DNA from: an uncultured Pseudomonas sp.
Lineage (GTDB): Bacteria; Pseudomonadota; Gammaproteobacteria; Pseudomonadales; Pseudomonadaceae
Reading direction: 5' to 3'
Length of the DNA: 64,000 nt
NCBI RefSeq assembly: GCF_913774235.1
Contig: NZ_CAJYDW010000017.1
Span: 310,001 to 374,000, forward strand
Part shown: positions 53,502-62,405 of the stretch, one piece after another
Layout of the letters: each line of letters starts with the position of its first letter
Numbering within the stretch: position 1 is the stretch's first letter
Notes under the pieces: generated by a model
What the model was told of the DNA's origin: nothing
Seen by the model: the letters and a program-made list of their open reading frames with translations, nothing else
The model's database searches: none
Translations under genes and position numbers: made by a program

Positions 53502-55754
53502 ATGGCGCGACCGGGCCCAATGCAGAGGACCCGGGCGACCTCGTGGTCCATCAGTGCCTCTGCCAGTGAGTCGCCCTTGTCCTATCTCGAATCCTTCGCC
53601 TGGGAAACCACCCCGCTGGGGCGGCGCGCCGACTGGTCGGCCGCGCTGGAAGCCATCTATGACATGCTGATGGCCTCGCCCTTCGCCATGTGCGCCACCT
53701 GGGGGCCGGAGCAGACGCTGATCTACAACCATGGCTATGCGCCCTTTCTCGGCGCTCGGCATCCCGCGGCACTGGGCCAGCCGGTCCAGGAAGTTTGGGC
53801 GGAGTTGTGGGACGAGATCGGGCCGCTGATCGACCAGGTCCTGGCCGGCGAGGCCCTGCACTTCGTTGACAAGCATTTCGTGATGACCCGCAACGGCTAT
53901 CCCGAGGACACCTACTGGAGCTTTTCCTATAGCCCGCTACGGGATGGCGCGGCCATCGTCGGCATGCTCAACATCACCACCGAGACTACCGCCAGCGTCC
54001 AGGCCCACCGCCAGCGCGACGTGGCGGAAGCCGCGCTGCGGCGGCACAACCTGACCCTCGAACAGGAACTCTCCGCACGCATCGACGAGCTCGACAGCGC
54101 CCGCGCCGCGGAAAGCAGCGTGCTGGCGGCCGCCGAGCGTGTGCAGCTGGCCCTGGCCGCCGGTGCCATCATCGGCACCTGGTACTGGGACCTGCCCACC
54201 GACAGATTCACCGTCGACGAGGCCTTCGCCGTCAATTTCGGTCTCGATCCGGCCCTGGGGCGCGATGGCCTGAGCCTGGCCCAGGTGGTGGCCACCGTGC
54301 ACCCGGACGACCAGGCCGGGCTCGCCGCTGCGATCGCCGAGGTGATCGGCCGCGGCGGCCGCTATGCCCACCAATACCGGGTGCGCCGCCGCGACGGCCG
54401 CTACTACTGGCTGGAAGCCAACGGTCACGTCGAGCTGGCGCCGGACGGCACCCCTTTGCGCTTCCCCGGCGTACTGCTGGACGTGGATGCCCGCCGCGCC
54501 CTGGCCGACGAGCGCGACCGTGCCCTGGCAGATCTGCGCGACCTCACCGCCACCCTGGAGCAGCGCGTCGAAGAACGCACCGAAGAACTGCGGCGCTCGG
54601 AAGAGGCGCTGCGCCAGTCGCAGAAGATGGAGGCCGTCGGCCAGCTCACCGGGGGCATCGCTCACGATTTCAACAACCTGCTGGCGGGAATCTCCGGCAG
54701 TCTCGACCTGATGAACCTGCGCATCGGCCAGGGTCGCTTCACCGAACTGGACAAGTACCTGACCGCCGCCCAGGGCAGCGCCAAGCGCGCCGCGGCCCTG
54801 ACCCACCGGCTGCTGGCCTTCGCCCGCCGCCAGACCCTGGCGCCCGAGGCGACCGACGTCAACCAACTGGTGGGCGGCATGCTCGACCTGGTGCAGCGCA
54901 CCGTCGGCCCGGCCATCCAGGTGCAGTTCAGCAGTCTGCCGGACAACCAGCCGCTGCTGGTGGACCAGTCCCAGCTGGAAAACGCCCTGCTCAACCTCTG
55001 CATCAATGCCCGCGATGCCATGCCCGCCGGTGGCCGCATCCTCATCGCGGCCAGCGAGCGCCTCATCGAAGTGCAAGGGGCTAACGGCTTCGAACTGGTT
55101 CCCGGCCGCTACCTGCACCTGAGCGTGACCGACACCGGCAGCGGCATGACTCCAGAGGTGGCGGCCAAGGCCTGCGAGCCCTTCTTCACCACCAAGCCAA
55201 TGGGGCAGGGTACCGGCCTCGGCCTGTCGATGATCTACGGCTTCGCTCGCCAATCCGGAGGCCAGCTGCGCCTGCGCTCGGTGGTGGGCGAAGGCACCAC
55301 CGTCTGTCTCTACCTGCCCCTGCGCCCGGCGGAGTGCCCGAGCGAATCCGCGCGCACCTGCGGTCTAGCTGGCACCCTGGAAGGGGTCAACGCCACCGTG
55401 CTGGTGGTCGACGACGAACCCACCGTCCGCATGCTGGTCACCGACCTGCTGCGCGAACTGGGCTACGTCATCATCGAAGCCGCCGATGGCGCTGGCGGCC
55501 TGGAAGTGCTGCACTCCGATGCTCGCGTCGACCTGCTGGTCACCGACGTCGGTCTGCCCGGCGGCATGAACGGCCGCCAACTGGCCGACGCCGCCCGCGT
55601 CCACCGCCCGGCGCTCAAGGTGCTCTTCATCACCGGCTTCGCCGAAACCTCGCTGCTCAGCGACGGCCACCTGGAACCCGGCATGGCCATCCTGACCAAG
55701 CCCTTTGCGGTGGATACCCTGGCGCAGCGGGTGAAGGGGTTGGTGGAGGGGTAG
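53502..55754 (+). CDS. PAS-containing hybrid sensor histidine kinase
   Basis: A 750-residue protein. A PAS-like domain at the N-terminus (about 45-165, containing FAMCATWGPEQTLIYNHGYAP... in part) precedes a second PAS (about 215-330) and a coiled coil (340-375). The H-box has His388 in GGIAHDFNNLL, and the ATPase domain N-box is NLCINARDAMPAGG with GTGLGLSMIYG. A C-terminal receiver domain (about 630-745) has Asp682 in LLVTDVGLPGG. It lacks membrane segments, so it is a soluble hybrid kinase. No separate response regulator is adjacent. The start (53502) has no strong ribosome site and is uncertain. Confidence 0.88.
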   Translation: MARPGPMQRTRATSWSISASASESPLSYLESFAWETTPLGRRADWSAALEAIYDMLMASPFAMCATWGPEQTLIYNHGYAPFLGARHPAALGQPVQEVWAELWDEIGPLIDQVLAGEALHFVDKHFVMTRNGYPEDTYWSFSYSPLRDGAAIVGMLNITTETTASVQAHRQRDVAEAALRRHNLTLEQELSARIDELDSARAAESSVLAAAERVQLALAAGAIIGTWYWDLPTDRFTVDEAFAVNFGLDPALGRDGLSLAQVVATVHPDDQAGLAAAIAEVIGRGGRYAHQYRVRRRDGRYYWLEANGHVELAPDGTPLRFPGVLLDVDARRALADERDRALADLRDLTATLEQRVEERTEELRRSEEALRQSQKMEAVGQLTGGIAHDFNNLLAGISGSLDLMNLRIGQGRFTELDKYLTAAQGSAKRAAALTHRLLAFARRQTLAPEATDVNQLVGGMLDLVQRTVGPAIQVQFSSLPDNQPLLVDQSQLENALLNLCINARDAMPAGGRILIAASERLIEVQGANGFELVPGRYLHLSVTDTGSGMTPEVAAKACEPFFTTKPMGQGTGLGLSMIYGFARQSGGQLRLRSVVGEGTTVCLYLPLRPAECPSESARTCGLAGTLEGVNATVLVVDDEPTVRMLVTDLLRELGYVIIEAADGAGGLEVLHSDARVDLLVTDVGLPGGMNGRQLADAARVHRPALKVLFITGFAETSLLSDGHLEPGMAILTKPFAVDTLAQRVKGLVEG

Positions 55755-55886
55755 GGTCTTCGCCATTACCGTTTCACCGCCTGCTGCACCGTCGCCTTGC
55801 TAGCGTAGAGGTGCTGCAGTCGCCGGGGCTTTGTCTGATCACCCGCGGTGAGGGTGCTTCACGGGCCGTGCGGCGGCATCTACCGA

Positions 55887-56330
55887 TCAGGCCGCCCTGG
55901 ATTCCACTTCCCATCCCCGCATGGCCAAGGCAACGGTGCGGGGTACCGGCCTGGCACCGCTGCGGTAGTAGGCCAACATCCGACGACTCAGGCCGAGGGC
56001 CTCGGCGGCGCTGTCGAGGGTGAGTTCGTGCTTGGCCATCCAGTTCCAGAGGCGTTCGTGGGAGCAGCCACCGGCTTGCTCGATGGCGCGGGCGCGCAAG
56101 TTGTCGGCAGCCAGTTCCAGGGCGTCGTCGTCGCTCCAGCTGACGCTACCTCCCCATTCACCCAGGCGGGCTGTGGCGAAGATTGCAGGCTCGTTTAAGG
56201 CTGCCAGGCTCTTGTGCGTGGCGATGAGGCCTGCCACGTCGACGACGAAGTGCTGGTCGTCGGCGTAGGTCAGGTGAAGGGTGGCAGGAGCCTCGGCCCG
56301 GACATGGGTCAGGGTGAAGTGCTTGTTCAT
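55887..56330 (-). CDS. DUF2442-HTH protein (antitoxin-like), partner of DUF4160
   Basis: This 147-residue protein has an N-terminal DUF2442-like domain (about 5-80) with YADDQHFVVDVAGLIATHKSL and a C-terminal helix-turn-helix (about 105-140: LTLDSAAEALGLSRRMLAYYRSGARPVP... split at motif). The ATG at 56330 overlaps the stop of the DUF4160 gene (ATGA), so both are co-translated. Such pairs resemble toxin-antitoxin modules in which the HTH partner represses the operon. Confidence 0.75.
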   Translation of the reverse strand: MNKHFTLTHVRAEAPATLHLTYADDQHFVVDVAGLIATHKSLAALNEPAIFATARLGEWGGSVSWSDDDALELAADNLRARAIEQAGGCSHERLWNWMAKHELTLDSAAEALGLSRRMLAYYRSGARPVPRTVALAMRGWEVESRAA

Positions 56331-56557
56331 GGGTTGAGTTCCTTCCATTTGCTACATAGCAAGGCGCGGTTATTGGCGGCCCAGGCCAGTGCGGGGGCCA
56401 GTTCACGACGGGCGATACGCCCGGAAAGCACGCTCAGGTCGCTGATCTGCACCAGGGCCTCGCGGCCATCCTGCATCCGGACGTGGAAATGGGGCGGCAG
56501 GTGGTCCGCGGCGTAGAGGGCGATGGTGCAGTTGGGTAGGCGCGCGAGTGTTGGCAT
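56327..56557 (-). CDS. DUF4160 small protein (toxin-like)
   Basis: A 76-residue protein with DUF4160 features IALYAADHLPPHFHVRM (residues about 12-28) and a short beta-rich C-terminal part. GGAG precedes the ATG at 56557. It is the first gene of a two-gene unit with DUF2442-HTH. In other genomes this pair occurs as a toxin-antitoxin-type module; activity is unproven. Confidence 0.75.
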   Translation of the reverse strand: MPTLARLPNCTIALYAADHLPPHFHVRMQDGREALVQISDLSVLSGRIARRELAPALAWAANNRALLCSKWKELNP

Positions 56558-56569
56558 GCCTCCATCTTA

Positions 56570-56586
56570 GGTGCAACCATTGCACC
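56570..56586. promoter_or_regulatory. Operator-like palindrome of the DUF4160-DUF2442 pair
   Basis: GGTGCAA-CCA-TTGCACC is a perfect 7-bp inverted repeat with a 3-nt spacer, 12 bases upstream of the first ATG. A HTH-antitoxin bound here would repress its own promoter. It is absent elsewhere as far as I could see. Confidence 0.65.
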
Positions 56587-56717
56587 ATTCAACTGTACTA
56601 CGCTGGGCCAGGGGTTGCCTGACCCAGCGCGAGCTACAGGCAGAAGAATAAGCAGATTGTCTGAAGACGTAGCGGCCACGGTCAGAGCCTCCGTAAGGAC
56701 TGATTGGAAACGGGTAA

Positions 56718-56759
56718 GGGCGAAGGGAATCGAACCCTCGTCATGAGCTTGGGAAGCTC
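56718..56759 (-). other. Attachment site: 3' half of a tRNA-Gly(CCC) gene
   Basis: On the minus strand the segment reads as an anticodon stem-loop GAGC-TTCCCAA-GCTC (anticodon CCC), the variable region ATGAC, a T-arm GAGGG-TTCGATT-CCCTT and the start of the acceptor 3' strand (CGCCC). The 5' part and the acceptor partner are missing, and flanking bases do not pair. It is thus a fragment, not a functional tRNA. Integrases commonly use the 3' part of tRNA genes, and one is encoded 150 nt away. Confidence 0.72.
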
Positions 56760-56909
56760 TACCACCTGCTATCTCAATCCATCTCTCTTGATTCCAGCCT
56801 GACTCGAAAGCCTTGTAGAATGCGGGCTTCGTGCAAGGTCGCGGGTCTGGGGTCGTCTCAGCGGGTCTCACCTTGTTTCAGGCCAACTGTCACCAGGAAC
56901 TGTCACCAG

Positions 56910-58106
56910 ATGCTCACCGAACGGCAGATTCGCGCGCTCAAGCCGCGGGAGAAGGACTATGTCACCTCCGATGGCCGCGGCGCGCGGGGGGAGGGGGTGT
57001 TGGTGCTCAAGGTGCGGCCCAGTGGCACCAAGGAGTTCTATTTCCAGCGCCACGTGGGTGGGGCGAAGAAGCTGACCAAGCTGGGCAACTGGCCGGAGCT
57101 GTCCCTGACCCAGGCGCGGGATAAATGCCGGGCGGAGGCCGAGGTGCTGGTGACGGCCGGGACCTTCCAGGAGTTGCTGTCGGCCTATGTGGCCAAGCTG
57201 GAGGGGGAGGGCGCGGCCTCGGCCGGTAACGTGGCCTGGTCGTTCCGCCATTACGTCAGCGAGCCCTTTCCGGAGCTGGTGCGACGGCCGGCGGCGCTGG
57301 TGGGGCCGGCGCAGATCCGCGACATCCTCAGCCGCATGATCGACCAGGGCGTGACCACCTATTGCAACCGGTTGAGATCCCAGCTGCATGCGGCCTTCCA
57401 GGTGGGGTTGGAGCAGGAGTACAACCCGCGCAGCTATCTTCAGGTGAAGGTGCGCTTCGGTCTGCAGAGCAATCCGGTGGCGAGCATTCCGGTGCAGGAG
57501 GATTGGGAGCAGCCGGGCGACCGGGCGCTGTCGAAGGCGGAATTGCGCACCCTGTGGCAACTGCTGCCGGAGCAGCTGTCCCTGACCACCGCCGAGCTGA
57601 TTCGCTTCCTCATCGCCGCCGGCGGGCAGCGGCCGGAGCAGTTACTGGCGTCGGAGCGGGCGCTGTACCAGGACGATCACCTGGTGATCCGCAGCACCAA
57701 GGGGCGGGTGCAGGGCGAGCGGCAGTTGCATGTGGTGCCCTTCAATGCGCCGATGCGCCAGGTGTTGCAGACCATGGCGGAGATCGATGCTCAGGGCGCC
57801 TATCCGTTCCAGGGCCGGGTGCCGGGGCAGCCGCTGAATGTGCAGTCGTTGTCGCGGGCGGTGACCAATCTCTATCGCCGCCATGCCGCGGCGTTCACCG
57901 CGCCCTTCACCCTGCGCGACCTGCGGCGGACCTGCAAGACGCTGATGGCCAGCGCCGGTCTGAGTAAGGAATTGCGCGATCGAATCCAGGGCCATGCCTT
58001 CAACGATGTCTCTTCCAAGCACTACGACCGCTACGACTATTTCGCCGAGAAGCGCGCCGGCCTGGAGATCTGGGCGGACTGGTTAGAGAAACACATCATC
58101 CACTGA
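56910..58106 (+). CDS. Tyrosine-recombinase integrase (prophage)
   Basis: A 398-residue phage integrase with an N-terminal DUF4102-like arm-binding domain (MLTERQIRALKPREKDY... cut) and a catalytic domain. Catalytic residues are Arg241 (GGQRPEQLL), Lys264 (STKG), Arg339 in TLRDLRRT (box II, with Arg336 where His is common), His362 (QGHAF) and Tyr372 (KHYDRYDYF). It inserts and excises the prophage at the tRNA-Gly att site next to it. The ATG at 56910 has AGGAA upstream; the frame is open to 56820. Confidence 0.88.
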   Translation: MLTERQIRALKPREKDYVTSDGRGARGEGVLVLKVRPSGTKEFYFQRHVGGAKKLTKLGNWPELSLTQARDKCRAEAEVLVTAGTFQELLSAYVAKLEGEGAASAGNVAWSFRHYVSEPFPELVRRPAALVGPAQIRDILSRMIDQGVTTYCNRLRSQLHAAFQVGLEQEYNPRSYLQVKVRFGLQSNPVASIPVQEDWEQPGDRALSKAELRTLWQLLPEQLSLTTAELIRFLIAAGGQRPEQLLASERALYQDDHLVIRSTKGRVQGERQLHVVPFNAPMRQVLQTMAEIDAQGAYPFQGRVPGQPLNVQSLSRAVTNLYRRHAAAFTAPFTLRDLRRTCKTLMASAGLSKELRDRIQGHAFNDVSSKHYDRYDYFAEKRAGLEIWADWLEKHIIH

Positions 58107-58114
58107 ACGCTGCT

Positions 58115-58318
58115 TCAGGCCGCACCGTCGGCATTCCAGCGCATGGGGTCGACCTGCCAGGCGGCGATCGCCGATTCGCGCCAGCCGACGCGGCCGGCGC
58201 TGAGGTTCACCGGGCTGGGGAACTGCTTGGCCTTGATCGCCCGCCAAAGGGTGGCGCGCGACAGGGAGGTGACCCGCAGCACCTCGTCCTCGCGCAGGAA
58301 TCTATCCAGTTGGGTCAT
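58115..58318 (-). CDS. AlpA-family regulator (excisionase-like)
   Basis: A 67-residue protein with the MerR-like AlpA helix-turn-helix FLREDEVLRVTSLSRATLWRAI (residues about 7-28), then KQFPSPVNLSAGRVGWRESAIAAW. AlpA proteins activate integrase expression or serve as excisionases. It is convergent with the integrase gene, nine bases away, and last of the minus-strand early genes. Confidence 0.85.
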   Translation of the reverse strand: MTQLDRFLREDEVLRVTSLSRATLWRAIKAKQFPSPVNLSAGRVGWRESAIAAWQVDPMRWNADGAA

Positions 58319-58404
58319 GGTGCTCTATCTCCTCGGGTGGCCGGCACGGCCGGCGGCGGTCGGGGTACGCGACGGCTGCCGCGGGGTGCGTGGGGTGGCG
58401 TGCT

Positions 58405-61242
58405 TCATGCCGGACTCCGGCTGGCCGGGCGGCCATGTTCGGCGGGGCTGTAGTGCGGATTGGCGAACACCCAGCAGCGCACCTTGTCCGGGCGGTCTTC
58501 CAGCGGATTGCGCTGTTTCTGCAGGGCGCGGATGCGGCTGGTGACCACCTTGTTGTCGATGAATCTGAATTGGCGGCTGTCCTTGAGCAGTTCTCTCAGG
58601 GTGCCGAGGTCGGCCAGGCGCTGGCGGTGCTCGGCGGCGCGCTCGACGAATTCGTTGAGGTTGATGGCGATCTCCCAGCCGTGGAGGCTGTGGTTGACCA
58701 CCGGGTCGCCGCTGAGCGACTGCAGGTAGTCGTAGACCTGCCAGAACTCGACGACCGCCGGGTGATCGGCGCTGATGGCCGCCTGGCGCTCCAGGGCGAT
58801 GCGCACCAGGGCGCGCTGGGTCTCGGCCACCATGCCCGGTGGCAGTTCCACCACCAGGCCCAGGCCGTCGAGCAGGGCCAGCAGCATGGCGTGGTTCTTG
58901 ACGATACGTTCGATGCGCAGGTGGCCGACCAGCTCGTTCTGGCAGCTGCGGCAGCGGTGCTCGTTGGCCGCGAGCGGGGCGCCGCAGCAGAAGCAGTTGT
59001 CGCCCAGCCGGCGCAGCTTGCTTTCGTAGCGGGGAAAGGCCTCGTGGAACAGCGCCAGCACCTCGGCTTCCCGGCGGGTGGCCAGCAGCAGGAAGTGGCT
59101 GAGGGCGGCGCCGTCCATGCGGCTCAGGCTGTCGGCGGCGGCGCGGCTGGCGTCGGTCAGCACGGGGCGGGTGAAGTGCAGCTTCACGATCCGCGTGAGG
59201 ATGGCCTCGGAAGCGCTCACCGGGGCGTTCTGGCTGATGGCGATGGTGCCGCGGAAGGGCGGTTCGTAGGTTTCGTTGCCGGCGGTCTTCATGCCGCGGG
59301 TGCGCAAGGTACCGCCGCCGAAGAAGTCCTTGAGTTCGTCCCAGTCGAAGCTCTTGGCGTGGGCCTTTTCCGGGTCGTTGCGGTCACCCTCGATGAGCAC
59401 GATGGGCATGCCGGCGACCTGACCCATGGCGCGGCTGCGGCCGGCGGTGGAGGACTTGGACGGGTCGAAGCCCTCGTAGCCGGCGCGGCCGAACAGCTTC
59501 CAGAGAAAGGTCAGCAGGGTGGTCTTGCCGGCGCCGGCCTCGCCGGTAGCTTCCAGGAAGGGGAAGGACTGGTAGCGGGCGCGCAGCTGCTCGGCGAATA
59601 GCGAGCCGAACCAGAAGGTGAGGGCGGTCAGGCCATTGCTGCCGAAGCAGGTCCACAGCAGCGGCAACCAGTCGTGGCGGTAGTCGCCGGCGGCCGGGTT
59701 GGGCTTGAGGCCGATGGTCTTCTGCAGGGTCTTGAGGCGCAGCCGGCCGAAGTCGAAGTAGTCCTCGTCGTTGACCCGGTGCAGTTGGCCATCGCGCACC
59801 GCCAGGTCGCCGAAGACGTAGCAGCCGTGCTCGCGGCTGTAGCCGACGTAGTCGATGGTCTCCACGGTCTTCAGGCCGAACAGCTGGTCCTTCATGATCT
59901 TGTCCAGCTGGGTGCCAGTGCCGGTGAAGACGGCGCCGGCGGCCATGCCCAGCAGGCGTTTCTTGAATTCGCTGGCGGCGGCGACCTGGGCGCCGGTGAA
60001 GGTGTTCTTCACTGCCGGACCGTCGTGGGGGAAGTCGACGCGGAAGTAGTACCAGGATTCGTCGGTGATCTCGTTGCGCTGGAAGTACAGCGCCTGGGGC
60101 GCGCAGTTGGCGATCTCCACCACGTTGCCGGCCAGGCGCATGGCCTTGTCGCGCTGCTGCTGGCTAGTGAGCTGGCGATCCTCGTCGCGCTCGGACTCCT
60201 CGAGGTGGGTGAGGGCCTTGTTGTACTTGTCCAGGTCGAGCTTGAACCAGTAGAGGCGATTGTCGAAGGTGAAGTGGAATTCGTGGCGCTCGCGCCATTC
60301 GTAGAGCAGCACGGCCTTTTCGCTGGCGGTCTCGGCCAGCAGCAGGGCGCCGTGGTGGCGGGCTTCGGCCAGGTCGCGTTCGCGTTGTTCGGCGCGCGTC
60401 GCCGCCTCGGGCTCGAAGGCCCAGCGCTGGTGCAGGTCGTTCCAGTCGACCTTGCGCCCGGGCTGGGGGATCTGCGCGGCGGTGCAGGGGTAGCCCAGCG
60501 CCCGCGCCTGGCGTACCCAGCGGCGGGTGTAGCGCTGGGCGCCGGGTTCGTTGTCCAGCGCCCAGACCAGCCGGGGCAGGCGACCGCCGCGCAGCCGCGC
60601 CAGCTCCTGCAAGGACTCTTCCGGATAGGCGTTGCTGCTCATTGCCGAGACGGTGGCGAGGCCGTGGTGGCGCAGGGCGATGGCGTCGAAGATGCCCTCG
60701 ACGATCCACAGTTCCTCCACCTGCAAGAGGTCCAGGTCCGGCGGGCACCACCAGACACCCTTGTAGCTGGCTCCGGGCTGGAAGCGGGCCTTCTGCTTGC
60801 CGAAGCGCGCCGGGCGATCGATCAGCCGTTCCCAGTAGCCGCCCTTGGCCAGCGGGAAGCGCACCGTGGCCGAGCCGATGCCTTGGGCGCGGTCCCAGTA
60901 GGTTTCCTGGCTGTACCAGCCCCTGATCAGGCCCAGGTCGAAGCCGCGGGCGAATTGCAGGTAGCCGTCGGCGCTGGCGGCCGGGGCCGCGGCGCTGGGC
61001 TTGAAGCGCTCCGACCAGTCGTCGAAGAGATCGGCGAACAGCTCCTTGACGTGCCAGCTCTGGCCGCACTTAGCCTCGCGACCGCACTTGACCACCCAGG
61101 GGGCGTCGTAGTCGGTGAACAGCTCGCGTTGGTGGCAGGCCGGGCATTCGCCCTTGCGCAGGTAGTGGGTGCCGGGGCTGAGCTTGAGGCCCAGCTCGCG
61201 TTCGAGGCGTGGCAGCAGGTCGGCGCGCAGTTGCGGGTCCAT
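58405..61242 (-). CDS. Phage primase-helicase (toprim, zinc finger and AAA/DUF5906-like)
   Basis: This 945-residue protein starts with a zinc-finger primase-type segment (CPAC...CGREAKCG, residues about 34-62), then a toprim domain (LWIVEGIFDAIALR, near residue 184, with ALDNEPGAQRY), a central region, a P-loop ATPase (GEAGAGKTT, near residue 566) and a late zinc ribbon (CFCCGA...CRSCQ, near 750-775). It probably primes and unwinds prophage DNA. The start at 61242 has a weak ribosome site. A small ORF ends 11 nt upstream, so all belong to one early operon. Confidence 0.85.
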   Translation of the reverse strand: MDPQLRADLLPRLERELGLKLSPGTHYLRKGECPACHQRELFTDYDAPWVVKCGREAKCGQSWHVKELFADLFDDWSERFKPSAAAPAASADGYLQFARGFDLGLIRGWYSQETYWDRAQGIGSATVRFPLAKGGYWERLIDRPARFGKQKARFQPGASYKGVWWCPPDLDLLQVEELWIVEGIFDAIALRHHGLATVSAMSSNAYPEESLQELARLRGGRLPRLVWALDNEPGAQRYTRRWVRQARALGYPCTAAQIPQPGRKVDWNDLHQRWAFEPEAATRAEQRERDLAEARHHGALLLAETASEKAVLLYEWRERHEFHFTFDNRLYWFKLDLDKYNKALTHLEESERDEDRQLTSQQQRDKAMRLAGNVVEIANCAPQALYFQRNEITDESWYYFRVDFPHDGPAVKNTFTGAQVAAASEFKKRLLGMAAGAVFTGTGTQLDKIMKDQLFGLKTVETIDYVGYSREHGCYVFGDLAVRDGQLHRVNDEDYFDFGRLRLKTLQKTIGLKPNPAAGDYRHDWLPLLWTCFGSNGLTALTFWFGSLFAEQLRARYQSFPFLEATGEAGAGKTTLLTFLWKLFGRAGYEGFDPSKSSTAGRSRAMGQVAGMPIVLIEGDRNDPEKAHAKSFDWDELKDFFGGGTLRTRGMKTAGNETYEPPFRGTIAISQNAPVSASEAILTRIVKLHFTRPVLTDASRAAADSLSRMDGAALSHFLLLATRREAEVLALFHEAFPRYESKLRRLGDNCFCCGAPLAANEHRCRSCQNELVGHLRIERIVKNHAMLLALLDGLGLVVELPPGMVAETQRALVRIALERQAAISADHPAVVEFWQVYDYLQSLSGDPVVNHSLHGWEIAINLNEFVERAAEHRQRLADLGTLRELLKDSRQFRFIDNKVVTSRIRALQKQRNPLEDRPDKVRCWVFANPHYSPAEHGRPASRSPA

Positions 61243-61253
61243 GGAGTAGCGGC

Positions 61254-61475
61254 TCAAGGGTTCACCTGTGCATCCGCGGTGAGCTCCCGTACCAGGCGCA
61301 GCGCACCCTGAGGCTGGCGCTCGGCGTCGTGGGCGAGGATCTGGAAGCTGCGGGCGATTTCGCGTAACTGGGCGCAGCTGTAGGCCTGCTGCACCTGCAG
61401 CAGGGGCAGGTTGAAGACGATCCGCGGCGGCTGCTGCGGATCGCGGATCAGGGTGACATCGAGGCACAGCTTCAC
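61254..61475 (-). CDS. Small prophage protein, unknown function
   Basis: A 73-residue protein (MKLCLDVTLIRDPQQPPRIV...), no family recognised; it has QAYSCAQLREIARSFQILAHDAE, a helical stretch. The start overlaps the stop of the 81-residue gene (ATGA), and the primase gene begins 11 bases past its end, which supports co-translation. Confidence 0.6.
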   Translation of the reverse strand: MKLCLDVTLIRDPQQPPRIVFNLPLLQVQQAYSCAQLREIARSFQILAHDAERQPQGALRLVRELTADAQVNP

Positions 61476-61717
61476 GGACGCTTCTCCAGGTTGCGCAATT
61501 CATCGCGCAGGGCGCGGGCGGTACCGGCCACGGCGGCCAGCGCCGGGTGGTCGTGGTGGATGCGCCAGCGGCGCAGGGGACCGGCCGGGACCGTGCGGTA
61601 GCGGTCGTCCCACCAGTGCTCCTGCAGGCCGGCGCGATACTGGGCCGCCAGCCAGCGCAGATAGGCCCGGGCTTGCGTAGGGGTGAGTTGGAGCGGAACG
61701 CGGAGGTCGGCGGGCAT
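61472..61717 (-). CDS. Small prophage protein, unknown function
   Basis: An 81-residue protein with an amphipathic helical core (TPTQARAYLRWLAAQYRAGLQ) and HHDHPALAAVAGTARALRDEL. No family recognised. It overlaps the next small gene by four bases, so it is part of the early minus-strand operon. Confidence 0.6.
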   Translation of the reverse strand: MPADLRVPLQLTPTQARAYLRWLAAQYRAGLQEHWWDDRYRTVPAGPLRRWRIHHDHPALAAVAGTARALRDELRNLEKRP

Positions 61718-61794
61718 GGTCTTTCCCCTCTTCAGGGCGCAACTCGCCCCTACCCACGCAAGGCGGGCATAGCGGGGACGTGGAGGCGGGCGGT

Positions 61795-61992
61795 TTAGCG
61801 GCTGGAAGGGCGCGTGGGTGCTTCGATCAGGGCGGCGGAGATGTCCGCCACCGGGATGCGATAGCGCTGGCCGTGCGGGTCGACCAGTACCAGATGGTCG
61901 GCGCTGCTGGCGGCCAGGTCGAGCCAGGGGCCCTGTGGCTGGGTGTCACGTCGGCGGCGAAAGCCGGCAGGGGGCAGGTCGTGGCGGGTCAT
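61795..61992 (-). CDS. Small prophage protein, unknown function
   Basis: A 65-residue protein; MTRHDLPPAGFRRRRDTQPQ, then a beta-rich HLVLVDPHGQRYRIPVADISAALIEAP. Its ATG (61992) overlaps the Ogr/Delta stop (ATGA). No family recognised. Confidence 0.55.
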   Translation of the reverse strand: MTRHDLPPAGFRRRRDTQPQGPWLDLAASSADHLVLVDPHGQRYRIPVADISAALIEAPTRPSSR

Positions 61993-62285
61993 GGCGTGGG
62001 CTCCTCGAGCGGATCCAGTAGGTCTTTCTGGTTGCTGGTCATGCGGCTGGCCTGGGTGGCGGCGCGCTTGAGCTTCGAGGGCGCCAGCGGCAACACCAGG
62101 CGCGGTGCCTCCAGTCCCGAGGGGCTGAGCTGGTAGTCGATGGTCTGGGTACCGCCGAAGGTGGCGCCGCACGCCAGGTTCTTGCACTGGTACCAGAGCG
62201 AGCGGAAGCAGGGGGTTTCACCCTTGCTGCAGCGGATCACCAAGGGGCCGTTGCAGGCGGGGCAGACCAGACGGAATTCACTCAT
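61989..62285 (-). CDS. Ogr/Delta-family zinc-finger transcription activator
   Basis: This 98-residue protein has the Ogr/Delta zinc finger: CPACNGPLVI near residue 8, then WYQCKNLACGATFGGT (residues about 29-44), i.e. CxxC...CxxxxC. P2 Ogr and P4 Delta activate late promoters of P2-like phages by recruiting RNA polymerase. The C-terminal part (LSPSGLEAPRLVLPLAPSK) is an extension. ATG at 62285. This is a marker of a P2-like late-gene programme. Confidence 0.85.
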   Translation of the reverse strand: MSEFRLVCPACNGPLVIRCSKGETPCFRSLWYQCKNLACGATFGGTQTIDYQLSPSGLEAPRLVLPLAPSKLKRAATQASRMTSNQKDLLDPLEEPTP

Positions 62286-62405
62286 GGCAGGCTCCAGGTG
62301 CGCGATGGACGCGCGCTGCAGTGAGACGATGCAAGGGGTGACAGGCTGAACGCGGTTCCGGGGTGGACATGACTTCCTCCAGGGGATGTTCCGGGGCAAC
62401 GGCCC

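Noticed and set aside
56718-56759. Functional tRNA-Gly gene
   Set aside because: The 5' half, the D-arm stem and acceptor partner are missing; only the anticodon arm, T-arm and part of the acceptor are present.
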